Assembly (NCBI RefSeq): GCF_038738535.1
Contig: NZ_CP046128.1
Coordinates: 310,001 to 374,000, forward strand
From: Bacillus pumilus
GTDB lineage: Bacteria; Bacillota; Bacilli; Bacillales; Bacillaceae
Direction: 5' to 3'
Length of the DNA: 64,000 nt
Part shown: positions 8,051 to 17,064 of the stretch, one piece after another
Layout of the letters: every line of letters begins with the position of its first letter
Numbering within the stretch: position 1 is the stretch's first letter
Program-made: the position numbers and the translations under genes
Notes under the pieces: model-generated
What the model was told of the DNA's origin: nothing
The model's database searches: none
What the model saw: the letters and a program-made list of their open reading frames with translations, nothing else

Positions 8051-8279
8051 TGAAGAACAGATCATAGGAATGATACAAAAGCGCTCTATTAAAAGAAGCA
8101 GTTTGACGGCTGCATACACTTGTCTGTTCATGCATCATGGAGTGAAAGACACACATACATGCTCAATTTGAACGAGAACGCCCACCTCTTGAATGCGCAA
8201 GGAAAGTCGTTGAAGGACAGTCACCACAGCCTTTTTTTCTCATAGGCTATGGAGAAGACGCTAAAACGAGGTGGAAGAA
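8017..8279 (+). pseudogene. Possible gene remnant between the small ORF and ycgG
   Basis: Two stretches of coding-like sequence lie in different frames. One reads through FDEEQIIGMIQKRSIKRSS and closes at a TGA near 8171. The second, opening just before that stop, reads through LECARKVVEGQSPQPFFLIG and runs into ycgG out of frame. Together with the 42-residue ORF upstream they look like one short gene broken by at least two frameshifts. I do not recognise the product, and this could also be chance open frame. Confidence 0.25.
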
Positions 8280-9038
8280 ATGGCCCAGTTGTATGCAAAA
8301 AGTTGCCTTGATCAAAATCTACGATCACTAGAAGAATGGAAGCAGGATGCTTTTACTCAATTTGGAGAGATGGTAGGAGATGAGGCAGATACATTCCCTT
8401 GTGTACCGGGAAGACAGGGGTTTTTTCTCGATCATTTACGCTATGGGTTTGTTGGTGATCCGAGGGAAGAGGAAGCGGTTGATGAATTAGCCCAGCTGCT
8501 GAGAGAATATCAAAGCTGTGCGAAAGAAACGGGTCAATATGCTTCATTTATTTGTTTTTTTGAAACACCGCAGGATTTAAAAGAAAGTTCGCTTGAAGAG
8601 TTTGAGCAGCAGTTTTGGTCACTGCTTCAACGACTGCACCAGAAAGATGAAGTGCCATGGCCTGAGGATATTCCACTAGATACTCATCATCATGAGTGGG
8701 AGTATTGCTTTCACGGGGAAGCGTATTTTATTTTGTGCTCCACACCGGCTCATAAGCTCAGAAAAAGCCGCCACTTCCCTTATGTCTTGATGGCATTTCA
8801 GCCTAGATGGGTGTTTGAGAAATTGAATGGATCGACCAAGTTTGGTCAAAAAATGAGCCAGCTCGTTCGCAAGCGGCTCAAAGCGTATGATGAGGTCAGC
8901 GTTCACCCATCATTAAAATGGTACGGTGATCCGACAAATCATGAATGGAAGCAATACTTTCTCCCAGATGAAGAGGCGGAGAAACCAGCCTCCGCCAAAT
9001 GTCCTTTTACTGCATTAAAAAACATGATGAAATTATGA
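8280..9038 (+). CDS. ycgG: YqcI/YcgG-family protein
   Basis: 252 residues. It resembles the YqcI/YcgG family, soluble proteins of unknown biochemical role with conserved FPCVPGRQGF and THHHEWEYCFHGEAYF segments. The ATG at 8280 follows GAGGTGG at 8269-8275; an in-frame GTG at 8271 lies inside that site and is not favoured. Positioned between ycgF and the convergent ycgH as in B. subtilis; its last 6 bases overlap the end of ycgH. Cysteine and histidine clusters hint at metal or haem binding, but this is a guess. Confidence 0.82.
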   Translation: MAQLYAKSCLDQNLRSLEEWKQDAFTQFGEMVGDEADTFPCVPGRQGFFLDHLRYGFVGDPREEEAVDELAQLLREYQSCAKETGQYASFICFFETPQDLKESSLEEFEQQFWSLLQRLHQKDEVPWPEDIPLDTHHHEWEYCFHGEAYFILCSTPAHKLRKSRHFPYVLMAFQPRWVFEKLNGSTKFGQKMSQLVRKRLKAYDEVSVHPSLKWYGDPTNHEWKQYFLPDEEAEKPASAKCPFTALKNMMKL

Positions 9039-10385
9039 TGCGGTCTGATCCTGCTGCTTCCACTTTTTTCTCATAAATAGCACCATGATGGCAATCACTG
9101 CAATGATCCCAAGGCTGATAAAAAAGCCAGGTCGTCCGCTTGCCTCTGTTAAAGTGCCTGAAATGGCGGCTCCAATCAAGAGAAGCGCAAGAATCATTTC
9201 GCACGTTTGGCGAGTGGATGGCTTTGATAGCTTTTTACTTGAGAACAGAATGAATACCCATGTGTACAGAAGGGTAAGGCCGGCTGCTGTTGTGAGATGC
9301 TCGTAGATGTGTTTGGACAAAAAGAGTGCAAGCAAAATCGAGACAATTAATCCAGCAGCAGTTAAAATAATCGAAGGCCATCCGACATGAGATGGGTCTT
9401 TTTGTTTAAAACAAGCAGGTGCATCTTGATGCTCCGACATCGTGCCAAGCAGCGTCGTGACTGCATAGAGTGAGGCAACCAATGTCGAAAAGCCGGCAAT
9501 AATGAAAATGCCATTAAAGATATGAAGAAAGATTGATAAATGAAATGGATCTAATGATGTAATAAATGGACTGCTGTTCTCGTTAAAGGCTGTTACTGGG
9601 ACAAGCAAGAGAGCAAGTCCGATCGAGACGATATAGATGACCGCTAGAATGATCAGCATGACGCGTCCAGCCTTTGCCGCATCTTTCGGATCTTTTAAAT
9701 GAACCGCCATCAGACCCATGACTTCAATTCCCCCAAATGCATAAAACGCGTAAATCAATCCATTCCAAAGACCAAGTGCACCGAGCGGCATCCATTCGTG
9801 ATCTTTGTTTGGCAGATGCAGGGTCGGTTTATGATCTGTCAGAATGCCGAATAACACAAGCACCGCAAGGATCATAAACAGAAAAATCGCCGCTGTCTTC
9901 AGTACCGCAAGGACATTTTCTGTCTTTTGAAAAGAAGAAAGCCCTATGATAATCACGAGCAGGGCAAGAGCGGAGTAAATCGCCGAAAACACCCAGAGCG
10001 GAATAGATGGAAACCAGTGGCGGGTAAAAAGAGAAATCGCTGTTAACTGACTTCCCGTAATCAACATTTCTGCAAACCAATACACCCAGCCATTGCTAAA
10101 CCCTGCCCAGCGTCCATATGCTTTACGAGCATAGGAACAAAATGACCCTTTATCAGGGTTATCGGCTGTCATCGCAGCCAAATGCTTAAAGACGAGATAG
10201 GTTCCGACCGCAGCAAGCAAAAAAGAAATGCAGACGGAAAAACCGGACTTTGTAATGGCAATGCTGGAACCAAGGAAGAAACCAGTGCCAATTGTACAGC
10301 CGACTCCGATGAGAGAAAGCTGCCACCAAGATAAAGTTTGTTCTTCTTTCAATGCATGTGCAACACCTTTCGATTTCAATGACAT
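9033..10385 (-). CDS. ycgH: Amino-acid permease YcgH
   Basis: 450-residue APC-superfamily amino-acid permease with 12 hydrophobic segments. It has the family N-terminal motif GVGCTIGTGFFLGSS and a conserved GGIEVMG segment in the middle. The substrate is not determinable here. It is convergent with ycgG (6-bp overlap) and divergent from ycgI, the same arrangement as in B. subtilis. Upstream of the ATG only a weak GGCGG ribosome site is visible. Confidence 0.85.
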   Translation of the reverse strand: MSLKSKGVAHALKEEQTLSWWQLSLIGVGCTIGTGFFLGSSIAITKSGFSVCISFLLAAVGTYLVFKHLAAMTADNPDKGSFCSYARKAYGRWAGFSNGWVYWFAEMLITGSQLTAISLFTRHWFPSIPLWVFSAIYSALALLVIIIGLSSFQKTENVLAVLKTAAIFLFMILAVLVLFGILTDHKPTLHLPNKDHEWMPLGALGLWNGLIYAFYAFGGIEVMGLMAVHLKDPKDAAKAGRVMLIILAVIYIVSIGLALLLVPVTAFNENSSPFITSLDPFHLSIFLHIFNGIFIIAGFSTLVASLYAVTTLLGTMSEHQDAPACFKQKDPSHVGWPSIILTAAGLIVSILLALFLSKHIYEHLTTAAGLTLLYTWVFILFSSKKLSKPSTRQTCEMILALLLIGAAISGTLTEASGRPGFFISLGIIAVIAIMVLFMRKKWKQQDQTAS

Positions 10386-10464
10386 TAGCTTGTGACCGCC
10401 GTCTTTTTTTATACATGATCAAGGGGACGTTTTGGGCATACTGACATGGAAAGGAGTGCATGTG

Positions 10465-11061
10465 ATGAACGGAGAATATGTCATTTTACCAAAGGATGGA
10501 CACGGCTTTCGCTTAGGAAAAGGCCAATGTATGCGGGTCGTTGATATTGAAGGTCAGCAAGTAGCAGATGTCATGGCCTATCATGAAAAGGATTTTTATG
10601 AAAAATTTGACCAAGGCGCGACAATGGACAGCCTATTTTCGTCAAAAGTGAAAAAAGGGGATAAGCTCTATTCTAATTTATATAAACCGATGTTTACGGT
10701 CATTGAAGACACAGTCGAATGCCATGATTTATACATGCCCGCCTGCCGGCAAGAAATGTATCAGCTTTTATACGGACGGACGCATTTAGAGGTCATGCAT
10801 ACATGCTACGATAATTTGCGGACTGCCTTTGAGCCATTTGGGATTCCTAAGGAGGATATGTACTATCCTTTTAATGCCTTTATGAATACAGTCATTGATG
10901 AAAAAGGAAAACTGTCTGTGGAGCTCCCAAAATCTCTTCCCGGTGATTACATTCGTCTGCGAGCCGAAATGGATCTCATTGTGGCCGTATCCGCATGTCC
11001 TTCTGATATTGGGAAGTGTAATGGCGCAAGCTGTACATCTATACGGGTAGAAATTGATTGA
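10465..11061 (+). CDS. ycgI: DUF1989 (urea carboxylase-associated) family protein YcgI
   Basis: 198 residues, DUF1989 family. Members include urea-carboxylase-associated and guanidine/urea-metabolism accessory proteins. Visible conserved segments are DIEGQQVADVMAY near the N-terminus and AEMDLIVAVSACPSDIGKCNG near the C-terminus with paired cysteines. The ATG at 10465 follows AAAGGAG; a TTG-initiated extension to 10432 has no ribosome site. Divergent from the ycgH permease, so the two may handle a common nitrogen compound (inference). Confidence 0.82.
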   Translation: MNGEYVILPKDGHGFRLGKGQCMRVVDIEGQQVADVMAYHEKDFYEKFDQGATMDSLFSSKVKKGDKLYSNLYKPMFTVIEDTVECHDLYMPACRQEMYQLLYGRTHLEVMHTCYDNLRTAFEPFGIPKEDMYYPFNAFMNTVIDEKGKLSVELPKSLPGDYIRLRAEMDLIVAVSACPSDIGKCNGASCTSIRVEID

Positions 11062-11105
11062 AAAAAGAAAAGGGCCAGTCCATATAGACATGGTCTTTTT
11101 CTTTT
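11062..11105 (+). terminator. Terminator of ycgI
   Basis: Twelve-bp stem with two G-U pairs (11066-11077 with 11091-11102) and a T-rich 3' arm and tail. Confidence 0.7.
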
Positions 11106-11167
11106 GTGAATGTTTGATCATTAATGAAAGAGGGGAACGTCTAACAAAATGTTCTTCCTGAAAACAT

Positions 11168-11175
11168 GGTATAAT
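11168..11175 (+). promoter_or_regulatory. Extended -10 promoter element of nadE
   Basis: TGGTATAAT: a perfect TATAAT (11170-11175) with the upstream TG of extended -10 promoters. No good -35 hexamer is present at 17 bases. Confidence 0.5.
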
Positions 11176-11260
11176 GAAGACTCAAAAAACGTTGTCAAAC
11201 CAATGAATTCAGAGTAAAACCTGTTCTCTTCATGTAGAGGATGCTTAGGAGGAAAAGTGT

Positions 11261-12082
11261 ATGAGTTTGCAGAAAAAGATCAGCCAAGAGTTGCATGTGC
11301 AGCCCTCAATTGACCCAAAGCAGGAGATCGAAAAGCGGGTTGGATTTCTAAAGGAATACTTGAAAAAAACTGGCGCAAAAGGATTCGTCCTCGGCATTAG
11401 CGGCGGACAGGATTCAACGCTCGCTGGCCGTCTTGCACAGCTGGCTGCATCTGAGCTGCGTCAAGAAGGAAAAGAAGAGGCAGTCTTTATTGCGGTGCGC
11501 CTCCCGCACGGTGTGCAGCAGGATGAAGATGATGCACAGCTCGCTTTATCATTTATTCAGCCGGACAAGTCGTGGAAATATGATATTGCGCCTGCCGTGA
11601 CTGCATTCAGTGAACAATATCAAAAGGACACAGGCGGTCCGTTGTCTGACTTTAATAAAGGAAATGTCAAAGCACGCATGAGAATGATCGCGCAGTATGC
11701 TGTCGGAGGAGAAGAAGGATTGCTTGTCATCGGTACAGATCATGCAGCTGAAGCAGTAACCGGCTTCTTCACGAAGTATGGTGATGGCGGTGCAGATGTT
11801 CTTCCGCTCACAGGTCTGACGAAACGCCAAGGCCGGATGCTGCTAGAAGCGCTGCAAGCACCTGAGCGTCTATACTTAAAGAAACCGACAGCGGATCTGC
11901 TTGATGACAAACCTCAGCAAACGGATGAAACAGAACTTGGCATTACGTACAATGAAATTGATGATTACTTAGAAGGTAAGCCAGTGTCAGATCAAGCAGC
12001 AGAAGCGATTGAAAAGCGTTATGTTCAATCAGAGCATAAACGCCAAGTACCAGCTTCCATGTTTGATGACTGGTGGAAATAA
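11261..12082 (+). CDS. nadE: Ammonia-dependent NAD+ synthetase
   Basis: 273 residues, matching Bacillus NadE (about 272). It catalyses the last step of NAD synthesis: ATP-dependent amidation of deamido-NAD with ammonia. The PP-loop [12 protein letters not shown] lies near residues 47-58, and the [20 protein letters not shown] segment, characteristic of NAD synthetases, in the middle. There is no glutaminase domain, so free ammonia is the donor. The ATG has an AGGAGG site 9 bases upstream. Monocistronic, with its own terminator. B. subtilis has tmrB between nadE and aroK; it is absent here. Confidence 0.95.
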   Translation: MSLQKKISQELHVQPSIDPKQEIEKRVGFLKEYLKKTGAKGFVLGISGGQDSTLAGRLAQLAASELRQEGKEEAVFIAVRLPHGVQQDEDDAQLALSFIQPDKSWKYDIAPAVTAFSEQYQKDTGGPLSDFNKGNVKARMRMIAQYAVGGEEGLLVIGTDHAAEAVTGFFTKYGDGGADVLPLTGLTKRQGRMLLEALQAPERLYLKKPTADLLDDKPQQTDETELGITYNEIDDYLEGKPVSDQAAEAIEKRYVQSEHKRQVPASMFDDWWK

Positions 12083-12095
12083 GAAAATGCAAGAG

Positions 12096-12122
12096 ACCTC
12101 TCCTTTGATGGAGAGGTTTTTG
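12096..12122 (+). terminator. Terminator of nadE
   Basis: Perfect 8-bp stem ACCTCTCC / GGAGAGGT, 6-nt loop, then a run of T. Confidence 0.85.
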
Positions 12123-12222
12123 TCTTTATATTTTTCAAATTGCCTATCTTTTCGCGCGCCATTTATCATATAATAGATACATTATGTAGCATTCCTTGTC
12201 GTAAGGAGGACGTGTCACGAAT

Positions 12223-12780
12223 ATGAAAAACAATAGAGAAATCCCTGTGAGACAGCGAAATATTGTCCTCATTGGCTTTATGGGTGTTGGGAAAACAACC
12301 ATTGGGCAGCTGGTTGCCAAAAAGCTATATAGAGATTTTATTGATGTGGATCAGGAGATTGAGAAAAAGTATAACATGACGATTCCTGAGATCTTTCAGC
12401 AAAAAGGAGAAGCATTCTTCAGGCAGGCTGAAAAAGATTATATCGTCGATTTATGTGAACATACGCAGCTAAAGATCGTTTCTCTTGGAGGCGGTGCATT
12501 CAAACAGGAAGAAATCAAACGCGCCTGCTTGAGGCATTGTACGGTTCTTTTCCTTGATTTATCTTGGGAGAATTGGAAACAGCGGCTTGATATTTTGATT
12601 GAAAACCGCCCTGTTCTTCACAACCGGACGATTGACGAGATGAAAGAGCTGTTTGAAGAGCGCCGGGAAATATATGCCCTTCATAACTCAAGAGTCGAAA
12701 CAGATCATCTAGAAGCTGAGGAAGTCGCCAATTATATTGTGGACACACTCAAGCTTGGCTGGGATTTATACTCGAAATAA
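12223..12780 (+). CDS. aroK: Shikimate kinase
   Basis: 185 residues. It phosphorylates shikimate in aromatic amino-acid synthesis. The P-loop GFMGVGKTT lies at residues 18-26, the shikimate-binding Asp and Arg in the FIDVDQEIE and FFRQAE segments, and the SLGGGA motif in the middle. The start is ATG 12223; the AAGGAGGA site is rather far (12-13 bases). A 4-codon GTG frame begins within that gap and stops with TGA overlapping this ATG. A TATAAT box lies at 12169-12174. Confidence 0.93.
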   Translation: MKNNREIPVRQRNIVLIGFMGVGKTTIGQLVAKKLYRDFIDVDQEIEKKYNMTIPEIFQQKGEAFFRQAEKDYIVDLCEHTQLKIVSLGGGAFKQEEIKRACLRHCTVLFLDLSWENWKQRLDILIENRPVLHNRTIDEMKELFEERREIYALHNSRVETDHLEAEEVANYIVDTLKLGWDLYSK

Positions 12781-12808
12781 AAAAGTCTACCAACGAGGGT
12801 AGACTTTT
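12781..12808. terminator. Bidirectional terminator between aroK and ycgJ
   Basis: Perfect 11-bp stem AAAAGTCTACC / GGTAGACTTTT with a 6-nt loop, immediately after the aroK stop and before the convergent ycgJ stop. Confidence 0.88.
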
Positions 12809-12817
12809 TCTATAAGT

Positions 12818-13591
12818 TCAATTCTTCATTCCTTGAATGAGTGCAGCTTTTAAACAGAAGGAAATAGGCTGCTGCTGTGCATCGAATTGAAGTTGAAACA
12901 GCTGCTTTGTATCAGGGTCTGCGAATTGAAGATGGGAAACGATCTCTTTTTGAACATTCTCTGGTGTGCGTCCACGCATCATCCAGTCCTGATAATCAAT
13001 TTGCAGATCCCAGTAACGCTTCTCTTTTTGAGTCAGTTGGTTGGCAGCGAAGAGCTCTTTCCATTCTGATAACGAGCTTTCTCGCACATGAGAAGGATCT
13101 CTGAGTCTATTTAAGTGATTAATGAATGAATCCTGTGCAGTGTTTTCGGGTGCGTAATGATCGACGAGCAGGAATGTGCCGCCTTTTTTTAAGACACGGC
13201 TGATTTCAGACATGGCTGCCGGCAGGTTTGTAAAGTGGTGAGCGGCAAATCGGCACGTCACGATGTCAAATGATTTATCAGCGAAGGGCAGTGCTTCTGC
13301 GGCTGCCCGCTCAAAAGTAATATGTTTCAGTTGGCGTTCTTCCGCAAGTGCTGCTGCAACCTCGATCATTTTTTGCGTGACATCAATGCCGATTCCTTTA
13401 GAAATGATATCTGAAAAGGAAAAAACGGTATGTCCTGCCCCACAGCCGATATCAAGTAAATGCTCGTGACCCTTCGTATTGGCTATTGCTTTCATCCATT
13501 CCAGCTCTTCTCCGGCTGCAAATATAGGTGAATCTCGATAGTTCTCGGCATTTTGTGAGAATTGGTTTTCGGCTTTAGCATATGGATTCAT
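12818..13591 (-). CDS. ycgJ: SAM-dependent methyltransferase YcgJ
   Basis: 257-residue class I methyltransferase of the UbiE/COQ5-like type. The SAM-binding motif LLDIGCGAGHT lies at residues 45-55, followed by IGIDVTQKM and the FDIVTCRFAAHHF segment. The methyl acceptor is unknown. It is divergent from the LysR regulator ycgK and convergent with aroK, as in B. subtilis. Confidence 0.88.
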   Translation of the reverse strand: MNPYAKAENQFSQNAENYRDSPIFAAGEELEWMKAIANTKGHEHLLDIGCGAGHTVFSFSDIISKGIGIDVTQKMIEVAAALAEERQLKHITFERAAAEALPFADKSFDIVTCRFAAHHFTNLPAAMSEISRVLKKGGTFLLVDHYAPENTAQDSFINHLNRLRDPSHVRESSLSEWKELFAANQLTQKEKRYWDLQIDYQDWMMRGRTPENVQKEIVSHLQFADPDTKQLFQLQFDAQQQPISFCLKAALIQGMKN

Positions 13592-13695
13592 TTCTTCTCC
13601 CCCTTTGTTGTCTCTTTATCGTAAAATTCATTTTGTTATTTGTCTAAGACATAAAAGATATGACATGAATAGTTAAAACCTATGAGGTGATGAAA

Positions 13696-14607
13696 GTGGA
13701 TATACGAATGATGGAATATGTCATGGAAGTGTACCGGCAGAAAAGTTTTACAAAAGCAGCGGATCAACTTCACATTGCACAGCCTTCTTTAAGCCAACAA
13801 ATGAAGAAGCTGGAAGAGGAATTAGACACACCCCTCTTTATTCGAAAGTATGGACAAGTCACGCCCACACCTCAAGGGAGTCGATTCATTAAAAGGGCTG
13901 AGAACATTTTGAAGGAAAGAGATGATTTGCTGCGTGAAATGGGAGAAGCAGCTTATGAGGTGGGGAAAGAGCTGAACATTGGAGCGCCAGCAGTCACAGG
14001 AGGCTATGTCTTGCCCGGTTTATTAAAAACCTTTTGTCAAACGTATCCTCATGTTCACGTTCAACTAATAGAAGAATCACCTCGTGAGCTAGAAAAACTT
14101 CTATTGGCTGGAAAGCTGGATTTGGCTATTTTATCTATGCCTGTCGAGCATGAATCATTGAAAACGAAACACATGCTGACAGAGCCGCTTCTTCTCGCAG
14201 TTCCGCAAACTGCCCAGCCCTGGTCAACAGATGAATTGAACGAAATCATCAATCAAGCAGATCAGAAAGGGTCTGTTCCGTTTCGCCTTCTGGAAGACGC
14301 CGCATTTATTATGCTGAAAGAGGGATATGGCTTTCGGCAAGTGGTCATGGAACTATGTCTTCATCATGGTTTTCAGCCGAAGATTACCTTTGAAACAAGT
14401 CATATTCAAACAGCGCAGGCATTGGTCAAAAATGGACTAGGTGTGACAGTTGTGCCGAAAATGGTGGCACAAGAGGAAAGGAACGAAGTCACTTATTTGA
14501 AAATTGATTCATGCCCAACCCGCACTCTTGTGTTTGCATATGTGGAAGAAAGGTATTTAACGAAAGCCGCTCAAGCCCTAATGGACCTTTACCAGAATCA
14601 AGCTTAA
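13696..14607 (+). CDS. ycgK: LysR-family regulator YcgK
   Basis: 303 residues with an N-terminal winged helix-turn-helix (KSFTKAADQLHIAQPSLSQQ, about residues 16-35) and a type 2 periplasmic-binding-like effector domain. The GTG at 13696 is preferred because GAGGTGA (13685-13691) gives it a well-placed ribosome site; the in-frame GTG 13687 and ATG 13690 overlap that site. Divergent from ycgJ, which may be its target (typical of LysR proteins; not shown here). Confidence 0.87.
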   Translation: MDIRMMEYVMEVYRQKSFTKAADQLHIAQPSLSQQMKKLEEELDTPLFIRKYGQVTPTPQGSRFIKRAENILKERDDLLREMGEAAYEVGKELNIGAPAVTGGYVLPGLLKTFCQTYPHVHVQLIEESPRELEKLLLAGKLDLAILSMPVEHESLKTKHMLTEPLLLAVPQTAQPWSTDELNEIINQADQKGSVPFRLLEDAAFIMLKEGYGFRQVVMELCLHHGFQPKITFETSHIQTAQALVKNGLGVTVVPKMVAQEERNEVTYLKIDSCPTRTLVFAYVEERYLTKAAQALMDLYQNQA

Positions 14608-14629
14608 ACAAACGTTTAATTAAATGCAA

Positions 14630-14652
14630 AAAGCAGGGGAGCACCCTGCTTT
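14630..14652. terminator. Bidirectional terminator between ycgK and the hydrolase
   Basis: Perfect 9-bp stem AAAGCAGGG / CCCTGCTTT, 5-nt loop. The 3' arm abuts the stop codon of the convergent gene. Confidence 0.75.
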
Positions 14653-15438
14653 CTAATAGATATCCAGACGCTGATCCGTCATCACAGGAATTTGCTGTCT
14701 CACTTCATCCACTAGCTGAAGATCAATTTCCGCATAATAAATGTCTTCCTCATGGCTTGTTTCAAGCAGAATACGGCCAAGTGGATCAATCACCATGGAG
14801 TGGCCAGGGAATTCAGTGTCTCTGCTTGTGCCTGTTCTGTTAACAGCAATCATAAATGACTGGTTCTCAATCGCTCTTGCGATGAGCAGGCTGCGCCAAT
14901 GATCCACTCTTGCTGACGGCCATTGCGCCGTATTGATGAGCACTTTCGCTCCTTTGTTTACAAGTGTTCTGGAAAGCTGCGGAAAGCGAAGGTCGTAGCA
15001 GATCATCGCACCGATCTTCACATCCTCATCATAGTCAAATAAACCAAGCTGATCACCAGCGGTTAAATAGTTGTGCTCATCCATTAAGCGGAATAAGTGA
15101 ATTTTATCATAATCCACTAAGAGCTCACCTTGGCGGTTAAAGACATACATCGTGTTGGTGATGTTGTCATCTTCTGTGCGCTTGTTCAATACACTTCCTG
15201 CGATGAGAACCACTTGGTGTTTGCGGGCAAAGGAAGAGAAGAGCTGTTTTGTGCGTTCACCGTTTACATCTGCAAGCTCCTCGGCTTGTTCAAGATCGTA
15301 ACCGGTATTCCACATTTCGGGTAAAATGATCAGATCAGGCTGCTGACGGATGGCTTCTTCTAAAAACGCTTCTGCTTTTTGAAAGTTCACATCAGGTTCC
15401 CCAATTTGAACGTCCATTTGGACAAGAGCGATTTTCAT
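14653..15438 (-). CDS. Carbon-nitrogen hydrolase (nitrilase superfamily, MtnU-like)
   Basis: 261 residues with the complete Glu-Lys-Cys catalytic triad of the nitrilase superfamily: E41 in LPEMWNTGYD, K112 in DKIHLF and C147 in MICYDLRFP. Closest in kind to omega-amidases such as B. subtilis MtnU (YkrU), which works in methionine salvage. The start at ATG 15438 is fixed by GGAGGA just upstream; the frame stays open 29 codons further but without a ribosome site. The gene is not in this position in B. subtilis. No SAM riboswitch is visible upstream, so a link to methionine salvage is uncertain. Confidence 0.82.
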   Translation of the reverse strand: MKIALVQMDVQIGEPDVNFQKAEAFLEEAIRQQPDLIILPEMWNTGYDLEQAEELADVNGERTKQLFSSFARKHQVVLIAGSVLNKRTEDDNITNTMYVFNRQGELLVDYDKIHLFRLMDEHNYLTAGDQLGLFDYDEDVKIGAMICYDLRFPQLSRTLVNKGAKVLINTAQWPSARVDHWRSLLIARAIENQSFMIAVNRTGTSRDTEFPGHSMVIDPLGRILLETSHEEDIYYAEIDLQLVDEVRQQIPVMTDQRLDIY

Positions 15439-15628
15439 ACAGGTTCCTCCTTTATTCGATGGTGTAAATGTGAAAATCCATGAATGTCTATCGATTTGTT
15501 TTGCCTGAGAACATCTAGTTTTCAAGCCAGTTTCTTTATCATAAAGGTTTCAATCTTTTTTGCCAATAGAAATGTCAGAAGGTTTTGTCTTTTGTAGTGA
15601 AAATGACTTTCTAAGTCAAGAAAACAGT

Positions 15629-15636
15629 GATATGAT
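15629..15636 (+). promoter_or_regulatory. Extended -10 element upstream of the esterase gene
   Basis: TGATATGAT, a TATGAT -10 with the upstream TG; no convincing -35. It lies 37 bases before the start codon. Confidence 0.35.
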
Positions 15637-15672
15637 ACTCATAACTAATAAAACAAAGGGGGATAGTATGGT

Positions 15673-16629
15673 ATGCAATTGTTCGATTTACCACTAGAAG
15701 AGCTAAAAGTATATAAACCGAAGAAAACAGCACGACCTGATTTCTCAGACTTTTGGAAGGCGTCGCTCGAAGAACTGCGCCAAGTGGAGGCAGAGCCAGC
15801 ACTTGAACCTTATGACTATCCAGTGAAAGGCGTCAAGGTGTACCGCCTGACGTATCAAAGCTTTGGTCATTCTCGAATTGAAGGCTGGTATGCGGTACCA
15901 GATCAAACAGGTCCGCATCCAGCGCTCGTTCGTTTTCATGGCTATAATGCCAGCTATGACGGCGGCATTCACGACATCGTCAACTGGGCACTGCATGGCT
16001 ATGCGACATTTGGTATGCTCGTCCGCGGTCAAGGCGGCAGTGAAGATAAGACAGTGACACCAGGCGGGCAGGCTTTGGGATGGATGACAAAAGGCATTTT
16101 ATCGAAAGAGACCTACTATTATCGAGGTGTTTATTTAGATGCGGTTCGTGCACTCGATGTTATTCAGTCCTTTCCGGAAGTGGATGAACACCGTATCGGC
16201 GTGGTGGGTGGAAGCCAGGGAGGTGCACTGGCGGTTGCAGCTGCGGCACTTTCAGACATTCCAAAGGTCGTCGTGGCAGATTATCCTTACTTATCAAATT
16301 TCGAGCGTGCAGTGGATGTGGCATTGGAGCAGCCTTATTTAGAAATCAATTCATACTTTCGAAGAAACAGTGATCCAGAAGCGGAAGAAAAGGTATTTGA
16401 GACATTGAGCTACTTTGATTTGATCAATTTAGCCGAATGGGTGAAACAGCCCACATTGATGGCCATCGGTCTGATCGACCAAATCACCCCGCCATCTACT
16501 GTGTTTGCGGTATACAACCATTTAGAAACAGATAAAGATTTAAAGGTGTATCGCTACTTTGGACACGAGTACATCCCGGCTTTTCAAACAGAGAAGCTTG
16601 CCTTCTTACAAAAGCATTTAAGGATCTAA
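15673..16629 (+). CDS. cah: Acetyl-xylan esterase / cephalosporin-C deacetylase (CE7)
   Basis: 318-residue alpha/beta hydrolase of carbohydrate esterase family 7. All family landmarks are present: RGQGG at 118-122, the nucleophile Ser181 in GGSQGG, Asp269 in IGLIDQ and His298 in FGHEY. These enzymes remove acetyl groups from xylo-oligosaccharides and from cephalosporin C; they are cytoplasmic and hexameric, and no signal peptide is seen here. The position between ycgK and ycgL matches cah of B. subtilis. Enzymes of this family are well known from B. pumilus, where they are called Axe. Confidence 0.93.
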   Translation: MQLFDLPLEELKVYKPKKTARPDFSDFWKASLEELRQVEAEPALEPYDYPVKGVKVYRLTYQSFGHSRIEGWYAVPDQTGPHPALVRFHGYNASYDGGIHDIVNWALHGYATFGMLVRGQGGSEDKTVTPGGQALGWMTKGILSKETYYYRGVYLDAVRALDVIQSFPEVDEHRIGVVGGSQGGALAVAAAALSDIPKVVVADYPYLSNFERAVDVALEQPYLEINSYFRRNSDPEAEEKVFETLSYFDLINLAEWVKQPTLMAIGLIDQITPPSTVFAVYNHLETDKDLKVYRYFGHEYIPAFQTEKLAFLQKHLRI

Positions 16630-16635
16630 AAGAAC

Positions 16636-16665
16636 AGAGGCCGCTCTAGGAGGGCCTCTTTTTTA
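16636..16665 (+). terminator. Terminator of cah
   Basis: 7-bp stem AGAGGCC / GGCCTCT with a 10-nt loop followed by a T run that overlaps the stop of the convergent gene. Confidence 0.85.
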
Positions 16666-16977
16666 ATAGCTCGTATTCTGTCTCGTTTTTTCATCAGGCA
16701 CTAACGCAGTGATAATCAGGGCAAGGGCAGTGATGATATGAAGAATGAATCCGAGAATCGGAATCCAAGCAAGGCAGGATGTGACAATTCCGATGATGCT
16801 TCCAATCATTGGTCCCTGGTCTCGCTTCGATAAGACGAGTGTGATAATATGCAGAATAAGCATGACCATGAGCGGTGAATAGCCATTGCTGATAACGAAT
16901 AGACCTCCGATCACAGGGATGGCAAGGCAGGCTTCAAAAATCCCGGTGATCCATTTCATAATGCGAGATATAGACAT
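16663..16977 (-). CDS. Small integral membrane protein, unknown function
   Basis: 104 residues from the ATG at 16977, which has an AAGGAG site 9-10 bases upstream. Three or four hydrophobic segments (about residues 8-26, 33-48, 55-75 and 78-94) separated by short polar turns, then a charged tail. I do not recognise a family with certainty. It is convergent with cah and divergent from ycgL, with no partner gene; B. subtilis lacks an equivalent here to my knowledge. Confidence 0.6.
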   Translation of the reverse strand: MSISRIMKWITGIFEACLAIPVIGGLFVISNGYSPLMVMLILHIITLVLSKRDQGPMIGSIIGIVTSCLAWIPILGFILHIITALALIITALVPDEKTRQNTSY

Positions 16978-17064
16978 CAGATCCAACTCCTTTTTTATAT
17001 GTCTTATTCGTATTTTCCCAAAACGTGAAGAAGTCATGCAGAATTCTATAGAAAGAGTTGATGG

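Noticed and set aside
12146..12174. Full SigA promoter for aroK
   Set aside because: TATAAT is perfect, but the hexamer at 17 bases (ATCTTT) is poor and TTGCCT lies 23 bases away; only the -10 is supportable.
15439..15560. Possible SAM riboswitch upstream of the MtnU-like hydrolase
   Set aside because: The leader lacks the conserved S-box sequence blocks and a terminator/antiterminator pair.
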